DNA from: Terfezia claveryi
Lineage: Eukaryota > Ascomycota > Pezizomycetes > Pezizales > Pezizaceae
Direction: 5' to 3'
Assembly: GCA_015179025.1 (NCBI GenBank)
Contig: WHUX01000136.1
Coordinates: 1 to 64,000 of the forward strand
Length of the DNA: 64,000 bases
Shown: positions 12,101-23,865 of the stretch, piece by piece
Position numbering within the stretch: position 1 is the stretch's first letter
How the letters are laid out: each line of letters begins with the position of its first letter
Translations under genes and position numbers: made by a program
Notes under the pieces: model-generated
Database searches by the model: none
What the model was told of the DNA's origin: nothing
What the model saw: only the letters and a program-made list of their open reading frames with translations

Positions 12101-12790
12101 CTAGTTCCTTGATCTTATCCTCCTCCATCTTAGGTTGTTGTTCAGGATCTTTTAAAGCCATATTAAGTTCGTAGATAGTTGTCCGGAAGGCTGTTTCCAC
12201 CTGCTTTGCTTTTTTAACTAGGCGACTAAAGGTTGATCCTGCAATAAGGGCAATTCGAGGGTTTTCTGGAATTAGAATTGAGATACCCTTTATGGTCGAG
12301 GGTTTTTTACAACAATGGTGGAGGCAAAAATCGGAGTCGAAAGTAACAGTGTTCTTAGCGAAACGGATATTCACATCATGACATCGTAGCCATGGAAGTC
12401 CTAATACTATGGGGTAGTGGCCTAGTTTGATAATAAACAGTGGAAGTTCCTCTTGGTACTGATCAATTATTAGCTTTAGCTTGCTAATGTGTGTGATTGT
12501 CCCTGACTCGATTGGTCGCCCATCAATGACTTCTAGTGTTCGGGATTATTGAGTTTATAAAGGGGGAGTTGGTAATGGCTTGCAAATTCCTGGTCTATAA
12601 AGGCATAACCCGTTGCTCCGCAGTCTATCAGGGCATGAGTAAGGATTTGGAACCATTATCGTTTAATTCACAACTAACTATAAGGTGGTTCCCATCCAAA
12701 AACTCTTCCTCTGAAGACTGCAAAGACGAACTGGAAATGCTTAAAGAGTCCAGAAATTTATCCTGCCTCAACTCAGTGCCATCCTTCTGA
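9157..12790 (-). pseudogene. Element B pol: protease to chromodomain, many stops
   Basis: Minus-strand pol fragments appear in the expected order. There is a protease region with RT N-terminus (12374-11949), RT and RNase H (11469-10912: [30 protein letters not shown]), the end of RNase H and the HHCC region (10857-10399), an integrase core (10176-9937) and an integrase C-terminus with chromodomain (9897-9157; EEEWHVEEILDS...YLVKWVG). It is homologous to element C pol but clearly diverged. Stops, mostly transition-type, and possible frame changes split it into at least six pieces. Element C inserted just downstream of its stop. Confidence 0.85.
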
Positions 12791-12797
12791 GGTGAGG

Positions 12798-13995
12798 CTA
12801 CTCTTTTGCCTGTTCCCCAACTTCTAGTCCCTTATTCGTATTTTCCATAACTGTTTCAGCAACTTGTAGGGTACGTTTTTGTACGTGTGGGCAAGTTCTA
12901 ACCCCATGTCCCATTCCTCCATAATAATAGCATCTCCCTTCAGCCATTCTCTTTGCTTTTTCCTCCAGAGATATCTTCTTCCTTCCTGCAGACAAATCCA
13001 TGGGCCCAGGGTGAGTACCCGTGGCTGTAGAGGTAGAGGGAGTTTGGACTATCTGGGGGTTAACTGGAGCGGGAGCGGTAGGGCGTGACATCATTCGGGG
13101 CGTTGGTCCAACATGATTACGCATTTGGGTTTGTAGCGCGCGGCGATGAGTATCTAACCTTTGGCAGACCTCCACATACTCGTTAAACTCTGGGCTCAGG
13201 ATGTATGGCGAGGAGATCTTGTTGTAGTTGGTAGGAAAGTCCGCCTTTAGAGCTGCCAATTAGCCTATTACCCCAACTCGTTTCAGCTGCATATCGTTGA
13301 AATTCGGCAAAATAGGCAGCGAACTCCCTGGTCCCCTGAATCATGTTTGTAGTTTGTACTCTGCGTTGGCTACTCGATTTGGATCGCCGAATGCATTTTT
13401 GAGAATAGTAATAAGTGCTGCTAGGTTGGTTAAGTTCACCATATCGTTTTCAACGTAAGGGGTAACCTGATCTAGGGCATCTTCAGCTAAGGAATTTACT
13501 GCTAGTCGAAGTTTTGCTTGTTCGTCACTATAAGTAGCAGCCTTTAGTCGTAGTTAGGTAAGGAAAGGGTGCAGCTTATTTCGGTCTTTTCCAGAGAATT
13601 TTTCTGGGTTGGGTATCTTCTCCGAACGACCCCCTCCTTCTCCTGGTTGCAACTGAGCCAAAGTCGCATTGATAGCCTCATATCACCAACTGCGTTCGAA
13701 GCTCATTAATTACTGTCTCTTGAGTAGTTACTTCATCTCGTAACTCTTGAGTGGCTGTGCGTAAGGTTGTGTCTTCTTGTTGCCGCACCATGAGTTGATT
13801 CGTTAAGTTCATTACTTGGGTTCGTAATCTTACGACATCTTGTCGTCGGTCTGGTAGCCCTAGTAGCTGATCTAGTAGGGTAATGGTTTCATTGAGTATT
13901 CCAGTGTAGTCCTGGTTTACTGAGTTCAATGCAGTTCGCAAACGAGGAACTAGGTCAACAATAGCAGCCGGCAATTCAACAACGGGCTGAGTCAT
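12798..13995 (-). pseudogene. Element B gag, broken, zinc knuckle damaged
   Basis: The ATG at 13995 starts an N-terminal coiled-coil-like piece (MTQPVVELPA...), and 13259-12798 encodes the C-terminal part with a nucleic-acid-binding knuckle. The knuckle reads CYYYGGMGHGVRTC: the second cysteine of the CCHC motif is tyrosine, a single G-to-A change. The region between has several stops, and the two open pieces lie in different frames, so at least one indel is likely. Confidence 0.8.
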
Positions 13996-14042
13996 TGTTC
14001 GTAGCTAGGGTTGCGCTCAGTAGAGTGTATCGACATAAGTAG

Positions 14043-14473
14043 TGTAATGGCGTTAGTCGATGGCTGTGGCTATAACTAAAGACGTGACTCCAAGGAGCGC
14101 ACGAAGACGAAACTATAACCGTAGATTGGAGTATCAGGACAAAAGGCAGAGTCTGTATTACCTAGATTATAATATAAGACGTTGCGTAAGGAACAAGAAC
14201 AAGAAACGACAACTAAGGCTTCCTATATACACGATTGCCGTGGCCAAAGGAGTGGCGCCTAACTAACTTGACGTCACCTGCGATCGCAGGTGATACTCCG
14301 CGATCCACCTCTCTAATCCCTTCTAGTATTAAGACACTCGAACAAGCCTGCTGACACTCGAACAAGCCTGTTCGGGTGTCAAATAGCTCGCAAGTAAATT
14401 CAAATACCGTGCTGACACTCGAACAAGCCTGTTCGGGTGTCAAATAGCTCGCAAGTAAATTAACGCCATGACA
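14043..14473 (-). repeat. LTR of element B (5' LTR), two 61-bp repeats
   Basis: 431 bp. It carries two full hairpin units at 14353-14380 and 14414-14441, again 61 bp apart, against four in the partner LTR. Confidence 0.92.
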
Positions 14474-16700
14474 GTTCTCTAGTTAGCATTGGTACCAACT
14501 TTATTTGCCTGCTATGCCTATTTGCCTTTGCTTTCTGACACTTAGTATATCCTGCCATATAGTTCACAATATCTTCCTGCTACTTGTCCCACGTAAAATT
14601 CCTTGACACTAGCTCTTAAGTATGATATCTTCCCTAATGTCCTACTACTTGACTGTCATAGTGCTGCCTTAGTACTTCTAGCTTAAACTCGGGGGGTACC
14701 ACCCATAGTCTATCCTTCTTCTGCCATCCAGCCACATCTATTCCTTCTACTTCAATGTCTTCGGCTTCCTCTTTATTCTCTTCCCCAAGTACCATTAGTT
14801 GTCCATCTTCAAAAAATCTAGCATTTATGCCTGATTTCTCTTCCCCTGAATGTCTAAACAGGCCATCTGGCTTACCTATCTTCGAACCGGGTCTGTAGTA
14901 AATATTGTAGATGAACTCGGACATGCGAAGGTACCAGGTAGCTTAATGGGAGTTGAGCTTCTACTTGGTGTTGAAATATTTTAACCCTTGATAGTCTGTA
15001 TAGATGTTAACTAGAACGCCAATTAACCAATCTCGCCACTTCCGGAAGCAATCTACAATTGCAAACAACTCTTTATCGTGGATAAGCCAGTTGCGTTGAG
15101 CTGTAGAGAGGGTTTTCGCATAGTATTCAATAGGATGAAGCTGTTTTCCTCCATTGACAACATGATATTGAGAGAGGATACCAGTGATAGCTTGGTTACT
15201 AGCAATAGTCTCTATAATTGTCTCGAGTTGTCTGTCAAACTATGTGAGGATGGGAGCAGTAAGGAATCGTTCATGGAGGTCATCAAAAGCTTGCTGTTGT
15301 TCATGTTCCCAACTGAAAGGAACATTCTTTGTCAAGTCGATTAAGGGGCATGCCTTTGCACTATAGTTGGCAATAAATTGACAGTAGTAATTAGCAAAGC
15401 CTAAGAATGCTTGAACCTCTTTCTTCTTAGTAGGAATAGGCTACTTGGACATGGTTTCGAGCTTGGAGGGATCCATTTGGATGTGTTGACCATTGATAAT
15501 ATGACTAAGGAATAAGGTCTCCTAGATATGGAATTCAGACTTTAAAAGGTTAACAGCTAACCCATATTGGATACATTGCTAAAGAACTTTTTCGACTATT
15601 CGCTGATGCTCTTCCTCTGTCTCACCTCCATAGATGAGTATGTCATCCAAGTACCAGATGCATCCTTCCATATCCTTGAAGATTGTATCCATCATCTCTT
15701 GAAAGGTAGCAGGGGCATTGGTCAACCCAAATGGCATTACAGTATACTCAAATAGTCCCTTCTTTATCCTGAATGCTATCTTCCATTCATCTCCTAGTGC
15801 AATCTTGATGAGGTTATACCCATTCTTAAGGTCCAATCAGGTGAACCATTTACCTCCATGAGTTCTATCGAGTAACTTTGAGATAAGAAGGAGTGGGTAT
15901 TTGTTTAGTACTGTAAGATGGTTAAGGACTCGGTAATCGACATATAGCCTTAAGGATCTATCTTTCTTTCAAACAAATAGGATAGGAGTACCAGCAGAGG
16001 AGTATGAGTATCGGACTTTGGTTGTAGGAAGATTCTCATTAAGATACTTCTAAAGGACTTTATCTTCCTCTCATATAGTTTTGTAGATAGCCCCGAATGG
16101 TATCTTTGCAGTTGGGTCTTGGAGAGGGATTTCGTGGTTCTACGGCTTGTATTCAGGGAGTCTAGCTACCTGTTCTATGGTAAAGCAATGTGTATAACGA
16201 GAGTATTGTTCACTTGTGTCAATAATAAGTACAATCTCGCCATCCTCTAGTGGCTCTTCAACTTCAAGAACAGAAACAGTAGGAATCCATCTAACAGAAC
16301 ATGGAATATTCAAACCTATAGAGACCTGTCTCAGGCACCTATCCTGAGTATCCACTAAAAATCCATTTTCTGTCAACCAAGATAAACTCAAAATAATATT
16401 CTTCTTCCCAATATCCAATACTTTGGCATCCATTTTAAACTTACCCAAAAAACGAGAGGAGAAATCCAACATATCAAACCTTGTATTAACCACATATTTT
16501 CCTCCAGAAATTCGAGATTCATCTCCCTGCCTAATTTTAACTTCTCTAGCTCTTTTCTAAATTCCCAACTTAATTGCTAACCTTTTTCCAATGACTGAAG
16601 TACTAGCTCTACAGTCTACTACTGCTTCTATTTCTTCCCCAGCAATGAAAATTCGGACCGTCAGGAGGGGAGAGTGACTAGGAGTACATCCGATGGTAAG
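14474..16700 (-). pseudogene. Element A pol, proximal part: protease, RT, RNase H, zinc finger
   Basis: On the minus strand: a protease region (16493-16140), reverse transcriptase (15836-15579, MPFGLTNAPATFQ and YLDDILIYGG) and the RNase H tail leading to the integrase finger (14924-14634, YRPGSKIGKPDGL...HYDSQVVGH). The finger continues to the element B insertion point (GYTKCQKAKA near 14540-14500). Numerous stops are present. It continues at 2219-1175. Confidence 0.82.
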
Positions 16701-18475
16701 TGATATACTCCTTATTCTTTTCCTGATTCTTCTTCTTCAGAACCCAACTCAGTGATTATGAGGTATCCCTTATCAGTTTGAACCTTTTTATTGGTATGCT
16801 CTTGGTTTCGGTTATTAGTAGTTGCATTCGTAGAAGAAGGAGTCTTCAATTGTTTGTCCTCCTTGCAGTCTTTGGACAGATGACTACTTCTTCCACACCA
16901 TACACATTACCTTTCTTTTGCTCATTTATTGAAGGTATGTGAAGGGATGCGGATTGATCTATCTGGTATAGTTGTCAATTCATGACGGGTATTTGCAGTT
17001 GTAGCATTACCTCCTCGAAGTTGTACTCATTTTTCAAAGGTTCTTTTTTTTGATGCTGGCTGAGTTGGAGGGGCATAATGGTTATGGCTTTGAAACTCGG
17101 TAGAAATGATATCCATTTCAATAAGTTTTTGCCTCTATTGATGAGGGAAGATACGAAGGTTTTCGTAGTGAGCCATTGATTTGTGGAGATCATAGGGAAG
17201 GTTGGAGATTATAATATTGATGACCTGCATCTTAGATAGTTTTATATAATTGTTAAGCCTATCTACCTCCATTAGATAATCTAAGATAGAACTAGTCTTC
17301 CTTAGTGCTGCTAAGTCATGATATGCTTGATCCGCCTGGTAGTGATCCTTATAATATAGTTCCATAGCTTCCTTAACCTCCTTCCAAGTATGATACTTAA
17401 CTCGATTAGCATTCCATCAATCTAATGCCTTTCTCTCCATTTATAACCCAACATATACTAGCTTCTAGTCCTCATTTCGAGTGAAAGTGATGAAAAAGTA
17501 ATTGTCCATTTGAAGGATCCAGCCTTCGAAGTGTGTTTGGTACTCCTTAAATTTATTTGGGAGTGGTGCTTTGCCTGCTGTCTGCTTATCTTTGAAGATC
17601 CCAAGTCCTACTAGAGGTGGTAGTAGAGGAGTGGGGTGTCTAGGTTATCTTTATTCAACTGGTAGTAGAGGAGATAGTAGTATATCTCCTACTGCTTGCT
17701 CAAGTCTTTGTGCTATGTTCGCTGGGGGGTGTATAGGCTGAGGAGCCTGTACTCGACATTCTACCCTTTCAAGTCAGTCTTGAAAGTTAGTAAATTGTCC
17801 TTTCATACCAGTAATTTGTCCTTCAATACTAGCAAACCGTTGCTGATATTGGTCATTGTAAAAGTCAGCTTGTCCCTTCAAGTATTGGAGGTTGTGGTGA
17901 ATTGTCTAGAATTCTTTTGTCTGGTTTGTTTGTCCAGAAATAATAAGGTTCTAGATCTGTGAAAGAGCGCTTTGTGTATCATTCGATAATTGTACATATT
18001 TGTTAGTAGCAGCATTAGCTGTATTCTGGATATCTGCTACACTTCGCTGAATGAATTCAGTATATGCTATCTGTGTCTATTGTAGCTGTTGTACCTGTAC
18101 AAGTGCGGCTTGCTTTTTTGCCTCTAAACGCTGAACTTGTATCTTTATAGTGGTGTATCCAGGATCAACAGGAGTTTGGTAGTGAGCTGCTGGTCGCTTG
18201 CACTTAGTGGAGGGTCCTAGATTGGTAGATAGAGCTACTGATGGAGTGACTGATCATATAATAGGTTCTGGAGAGGAGGAGGATATTGATCCGAGTGCTA
18301 TTTATTGACGGAGGGTGCCCCAGTATTCCTGAAACTATGGAATCTGGGATGAAGGAGCATAGTATTGCTCGATAAATTGTTCAGCTCATTGTTGTGCCTG
18401 GACAATACTATCATTGTCAGTGTCAGCCATAGACTCATCAGAGGCTTCACCAAGTAATCCTCTCAACATTGACAT
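16700..18475 (-). pseudogene. Element A gag, decayed
   Basis: A minus-strand ATG at 18475 (MSMLRGLLGEASDESM) starts a region with many stops. Open pieces at 17365-17135 and 17193-16975 have gag character. A complete CCHC knuckle (C-VW-C-GRSS-H-LSKD-C) lies near 16906-16864. The gag to pol boundary is only approximate. Confidence 0.72.
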
Positions 18476-18535
18476 AGTTGTAGGAGATTATAGGGTATTG
18501 GTATCTATAGAGGTATATATAGACAAGTGGTGTAA

Positions 18536-19160
18536 TGTTACAGGTGGGCTGTAACTATGATTATACAAATCGGTGGTAAGGGTTTAAAGAGGTTATTGGT
18601 GATAGGTGCAAGTATAAACGCAGTAACAACTCAGGTATAAAGTAGCCTCGATAAGAGTAAAGCTATATGAGACTTAGAACACCGCTTGAGTCTTATTGTA
18701 TTAACTATATAAAAGTGGTAGGTTATATAGAAGCTTAGATCTGATAACGAATAATCAGATCTGGACGATGCTTCCTATAATAGCTTAGTAGTATTTATGT
18801 CAGATCATTACCTAAATAAGAAACCACTTCCCAATTAGGATCACTGCAGTCTGACATACATTGATTAGGCAGCCTGAACTTTAATGCATTGCAGTCAGGC
18901 TGACATATAGGAGCTGGACCTGAGTATAACCAATAATGATATATGAATGACAAATATAAGAACATAATGGAAACACATCGAAGAGAATACATATATGAGA
19001 GCCAACCTCAGAGACACACACTTCAATAGCTAATCCCTTTAACGCTTTATTCCCAAGCGTGCTACCCGTATCTGTATGGGTGATCAGTCCATCACAGTTA
19101 GCAGCTATAGCAGGGTATTGGTTCCACCGAGGGTATAGGTCCCTTACCTAAGCCATAACA
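18536..19160 (-). repeat. LTR of element A (5' LTR)
   Basis: A 625-bp partner of 239-863 with the same ends. It is followed by AATAT, the mutated copy of the target duplication. Confidence 0.93.
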
Positions 19161-20238
19161 AATATAGGATATTTTGTTGTACCCCTTCTAGTATGCACCA
19201 GTAATATCATCACTGAGGCCTCATCAATTTCAGAGGATCACTTGTTATGAGAATCGGAGCTACCTACAACCCTTATACTCCACTCTATACTAATAAAATG
19301 CAACGGCCCAGTAACCTTTGTAGGAAAGGAGGATTCAGATCTGGGATTTGTTTGGGTAATGGAGAAGGTAGGGGATACAGGGGTTGCTGGAAAGTTGGTC
19401 ACTATCGATGAATTGGGAATGGAGGAGCTACTGGGGCAAGATGCAGATGAAGGCTATTCTGGTTCGAGAGGACTGTGAGAAGTCACACTTGCATCATAGA
19501 GCTTACCATCCAAGGACGTTCAATGAGCTGTTAGACTGTAGTGTAGTTGGCACGTTAGACTGTAGTCTGGTTGGCATGTTAGACTGTAGTCTGGTTGGCA
19601 CGTTAGACTGTAGTTTGGTTGGCACGTTAGACTGGTGTTACTTTTTTCTCCTTCGTTCCAACTCTCTGTTTTAACGCATGCTTTGCACTTGGATGGGTTC
19701 AGTTTGCGAAAATTTTGTACTGTACATTAGCTATTTGGGTATCAAAACATGCCAGTACTTTATGAGAGATGAAAACTTTGTCACTCAAGACATCAGCATG
19801 CTCTTCCATTTGACTGTTCAAGGTTGGTGTGTCTAGTCCAGAGGTCAAAAATCCTTAATTGCATTGTCCATCTCAGTGCTCTAACCATATATATATATAA
19901 TTATTTATCTTCATATTACGGATGCAAGCAACCAGACTAGTATGCAAGATGGTCCCGCCAAAATTCTAGAGGTATCTCGGAGTTAGTCTGGTTGTCTCGG
20001 AGTGCATCTCGTGCCCGGAAGACTCGAACCATGGTAAGTAACTACATACATAGTTGGGGAGGGACTCTTGGCGAGGCTAGGACTCATATCGACAAAACTG
20101 ACTCACCCCTCCAGCTTTAAAATCACCCCGCCAAACTGTGTACAATCTCCAACTCGATTAACCCGTCAATTGACATCCCTGTGCTTTCGGCCTCTCCACT
20201 GGCATTGAATCTATCCCACCAATAGAAACACTGCAATT
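19161..20238. other. Intergenic flank with unexplained open stretch
   Basis: No recognised gene lies between element A and isoleucyl-tRNA synthetase. A plus-strand open stretch around 19275-19470 (it includes TFVGKEDSDLGFVWVMEK) looks protein-like but matches no family I know. It may be the remainder of whatever locus element A interrupted. A 24-bp tandem array (19530-19634) and two facing copies of the CAACCAGACTA motif (about 19929-19939 and 19983-19996) follow. Confidence 0.5.
19530..19634. repeat. 24-bp tandem repeat array, four copies plus partial
   Basis: Units start at 19530, 19554, 19578 and 19602, plus a short partial. Each holds GTTAGACTG followed by TAGTCTGGTTGGCAC, so TTAGACT and AGTCT can pair inside a unit. 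The core TAGTCTGGTTGGCA recurs singly in other intergenic regions of this window. Confidence 0.9.
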
Positions 20239-23200
20239 ATGGATTTCCCAAAGGAAGAGGAGAGGATTTTGGCACTATGGAAAGAGATTGACGCATTTCA
20301 ACAGTCACTGCGGCTAAATGCAGGCAAGCCTACGTTTCGATTTTACGATGGTTAGAAGCCCAAGAAACTTTCTTGATTCATTCACTTCTGACTTTCCTTT
20401 AGGTCCTCCATTCGCGACTGGTACTCCACATTATGGACACATCTTGTAAGTTATCTTAGTTATCCATTGCTTTGAGTCTATATCAGCTTTCTGACAGGTG
20501 GTTTTTCAGGGCGTCCACTATTAAGGATATCGTTCCTCGATATTGGCACATGAAGGGCCACAATGTGGAGAGGCGATTCGGATGGTACGTTTCTTACTGT
20601 GATATCACTTTGCAATTGCTAACATGTGTAGGGACACACATGGATTACCAATTGAGGTGCGGAATTACTCTCCTCATACCATAGGCGTTATCTAATATTC
20701 CGTAGTACGAGATTGACAAGAAACTGGGGATTAAAGGCAAGGACGATGTTATGGCTATGGGTATCAAGGCCTACAATCAGGAGTGCAAGAGCATAGTCAT
20801 GAGATATGCTGGTGAATGGAGAAACACAATTGACAGACTGGGTCGATGGATAGATTTCGATAATGACTATAAGGTCAGTTCCTTGTTTGGAGTGGGTTTC
20901 CAGGTCTTATGTTATCAGGTACTAACGGGAGTCTGCAGAGTATGTACCCAACATTTATGGAAAGCGTTTGGTGGGTCTGCAAGCAGCTTTTCGACAAGGA
21001 TCAGGTCTATCTTGGATACCGAGTTATGCCATACTCTACCGCCTGTACGACACCTCTTTCCAATTTCGAATCTCAGCAGAATTATAAGGATGTCCAGGAT
21101 CCTGCTGTTGTTGTCTCCTTCCCTCTCCTCGATGACCCAACCACAGAGCTTCTTGCATGGACGACTACCCCATGGACTTTACCTTCACACACAGGCATTG
21201 CTGTTCACCCAGATTTCGAATACATAAAAATCAAGGATGAAGCATCAGGTCGTCAATATATTCTCTTAGAGTCTTGCCTGAAGACACTGTACAAGGACCC
21301 AAAGAAAGCAAAGTTTAAGGTCTTAGGGAAAATCAAAGGTAAGGATATGCTTGGATGGCCTTACGAGCCCCTCTTCGATTATTTCTATGATGAATTCAAG
21401 GATCATGGATTCAAAGTCGTCAATGCTACATATGTCACTCCAGACAGTGGTACTGGCCTTGTGCACCAAGCACCAGCGTTTGGTGAGGAAGATTACAATA
21501 TCGCGATGGAGCACGGTGTCATCACGGAGAAGCGACCCCCCCCGAACCCCGTCAATGAGTCGGGAGTTTTTACCTCCGAGGTCAGGGACTTTGTTGGGCA
21601 GCATGTCAAGGCAGCGGACAGGGCTATCATTAAGCATCTCAAGGAAAAGAAACGACTCATCGTCGATAGTCAGATTACTCATTCTTATCCATTTTGTTGG
21701 AGGTCGGATACACCTCTTATCTATCGGGCTGTACCATCATGGTTCGTTCGTATCCAGGGAATCATCCCACAAATGTTAGCCGAAATTGACAAATCTCACT
21801 GGGTTCCAAGCTTCGTGAAGGAGAAGAGGTTCGCTGGCTGGATATCAAATGCAAGGGACTGGAATATATCCAGAAATAGATATTGGGGTACCCCACTGCC
21901 CATCTGGATGAGTGAGGATAAAGAGGAAATCATTTGTGTTGGTTCCATCAAAGAACTACAGGATCTTTCTGGGTGTGGCGAGATCACGGACCTCCACAGA
22001 GAGAGCATTGACCACATCACTATTCCCTCGAAGCGCGGAAAGGGCGTCTTGAGAAGGGTAGAAGAGGTATTTGACTGTTGGTTTGAATCTGGAAGCATGC
22101 CATACGCCAGTGGACACTATCCATTCGAGAACAAGGATACCTTCCACAGCGGGTTCCCCGCTGATTTTATTGCAGAAGGGTTGGATCAAACACGCGGATG
22201 GTTCTACACACTCCTTGTACTAGGTATCCATCTTTTCGGAGTTTCGCCATTTAAGAACTGTATCGTGAACGGGATTGTCTTGGCTGAAGATGGAAAAAAG
22301 ATGTCAAAGCGTCTCAAAAATTACCCTGATCCCGGCGTCATCATGAACAAGTATGGTTCTGACGCTTTGAGGCTTTACGTTATCAACTCACCTGTTGTAC
22401 GTGCGGAAACTCTACGTTTTAAGGAAGCAGGAGTAAAAGAAATTATTACTAGGGTGCTGCTTCCACTGTGGAATAGTTATAACTTCTTCGATGGACAAGT
22501 CCAACTTCTGAAGAAACTTGAGGGCATTGATTTCGTATTCAAGCCGGAGAAAGCTGGAAACAAGAATGTCATGGACAGGTGGATACTTGCATCTGCGCAA
22601 AGCTTCTTGGCCTATGTCAACCAGGAAATGGCAGGTTTGTATTCTCATTTTTATGGAAGACAAATTATTTACTAATGCTGTCTAGGATACCGCCTCTACA
22701 CCGTCATTCCTAAACTCCTTGAGATGATTGATAATACCACAAACTGGTACATTAGATTCAACAGAAAGCGTCTGAAGGGTGAATACGGAATTGAAGACAC
22801 TCTCCACGCACTCAATTCCCTCTTTGAGGTCCTTTTTATCCTGGTTCGTGCACTCGCCCCGTTTACACCTTTCCTAGCGGACAACATATATCTTAGGTTA
22901 CTTCCATACATTCCCAAGGAGCTATTACCTGAAGATGCACGATCTGTGCACTTCTTGAGTTTTCCGGAAGTCAGGACGGAGCTATATGATGAAGACATAG
23001 AGAGGAGAGTTGGCAGGATGCAGAGAGTCATTGAATTAAACAGGGTAGCAAGAGACAGAAAGGCCATTGGCTTAAAGGTAAATTATGGAGACCTTACTAT
23101 ATCTGTTGCGCCTTGAAGTTGACAAAATGCAAATTTTAGACTCCCTTAAAAACACTCGTTGTCATCCACTCAGACGAAGACTACTTGGACGACATAAAGT

Positions 23201-23865
23201 CACTGGAAGCCTACATCACAGCGGAGCTCAATGTCCGAGACCTGGTTCTTTCGTCTGACGAAGAGAAGTACAATATCGAGTATCAGGTTGAAGCAGATTG
23301 GCCAGTCCTTGGCAAGAAGCTCAAGAAAGACGCCATGCGAGTGCGGAAAGCACTTCCTTCCCTCACTAATGCTGAGTGCAAGAAGTACGTTCAAACTGGG
23401 GAGATAGTGGTAGATGACATCAAGCTTGAAGAGGGAGACCTTGTTGTTATTCGAAGGGTTGCCAGGTCTGATGCTGCTAAGGACTTGGAAGCAAATACTG
23501 ATAATGACGTCCTCACTATTCTTGATACCGCTTTATATCCGGAGCTTCAGTCCGAGGGCTTAGCAAGAGAGATTGTCAATCGTGTGCAAAGGCTTCGCAA
23601 GAAGGCGGGATTGGTAGCTACAGACGACGTCAAGATGGAATATCATCTCTTCAAGGACCCCATTGGCTTGGCCGACGTGTTTGTGGACCAGGAGGAGACC
23701 ATCGTCAAGGCATTGAGAAGACCATTGGATAAGGCTCATGTGACGGAGTTGGTAGTGGATATGAGCGATACCATACCAAAGGTTAAAGATAAGGAGACTC
23801 TAATTATGGAAGAGGAGCAGGAGATTAATGGCGCAAATTTTATGCTGAGGTTATTGAAGCTATAA
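20239..23865 (+). CDS. ILS1: Cytosolic isoleucyl-tRNA synthetase, 8 exons
   Basis: Charges tRNA-Ile with isoleucine in the cytosol. Proposed exons: 20239-20350, 20403-20445, 20510-20584, 20632-20656, 20706-20873, 20939-22634, 22686-23077 and 23140-23865. They sum to 3237 nt, or 1078 residues, close to the 1072 of yeast Ils1. The class I HIGH motif reads HYGH (residues 47-50), followed by FGWDTHGLPIE and the editing domain. The KMSKS loop reads KMSKR (residues 595-599), typical of this enzyme, followed by the anticodon-binding domain. The protein begins MDFPKEEERILALWKEIDAF, as family members do. One exon is only 25 nt. Introns are 47-65 nt. A second possible acceptor lies near 20496, but the frame supports 20509. 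The gene looks intact; I am very sure of the identity. Confidence 0.96.

Larger units (their letters stand above)
2220..14473 (-). mobile_element. Element B: middle Ty3/gypsy chromovirus, inserted in A integrase
   Basis: An LTR retrotransposon on the minus strand. Its LTRs (2220-2771 and 14043-14473) begin TGTAATGGCG and end GCC(A/G)TGACA on the plus strand. It sits between the integrase zinc-finger and core regions of element A: the coding sense of A resumes on the other side. The flanking 5-mers ATTCC (2215-2219) and GTTCT (14474-14478) differ at two positions, both transitions, so they look like a mutated duplication. A polypurine tract (AAGGAAGGGA on the minus strand, 2772-2786) adjoins the 3' LTR. 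Without nested element C the length is about 5.9 kb. Gag and pol are broken by stops. Confidence 0.92.
239..19160 (-). mobile_element. Element A: outermost Ty3/gypsy chromovirus, interrupted and decayed
   Basis: This is a full-length LTR retrotransposon on the minus strand. Its two 625-bp LTRs begin TGTTAC and end ATAACA on the plus strand, and it is flanked by AATAC and AATAT, a 5-bp duplication with one transition. Without the nested insertion (2220-14473) the element is about 6.7 kb, normal for a gypsy element. The internal region reads gag (CCHC knuckle near 16864-16906), protease, reverse transcriptase (YLDD near 15640), RNase H, integrase and a C-terminal chromodomain ending at 1175. 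All coding parts carry many stops, mostly explicable as C:G to T:A changes. It is the oldest of the three nested elements because B lies inside its integrase region. Confidence 0.93.

Noticed and set aside
19981..20090. tRNA-like text (GGTTCGAGTC on the minus strand near 20030)
   Set aside because: Only a T-arm-like piece is seen; no matching box A or acceptor stem at the right distance.
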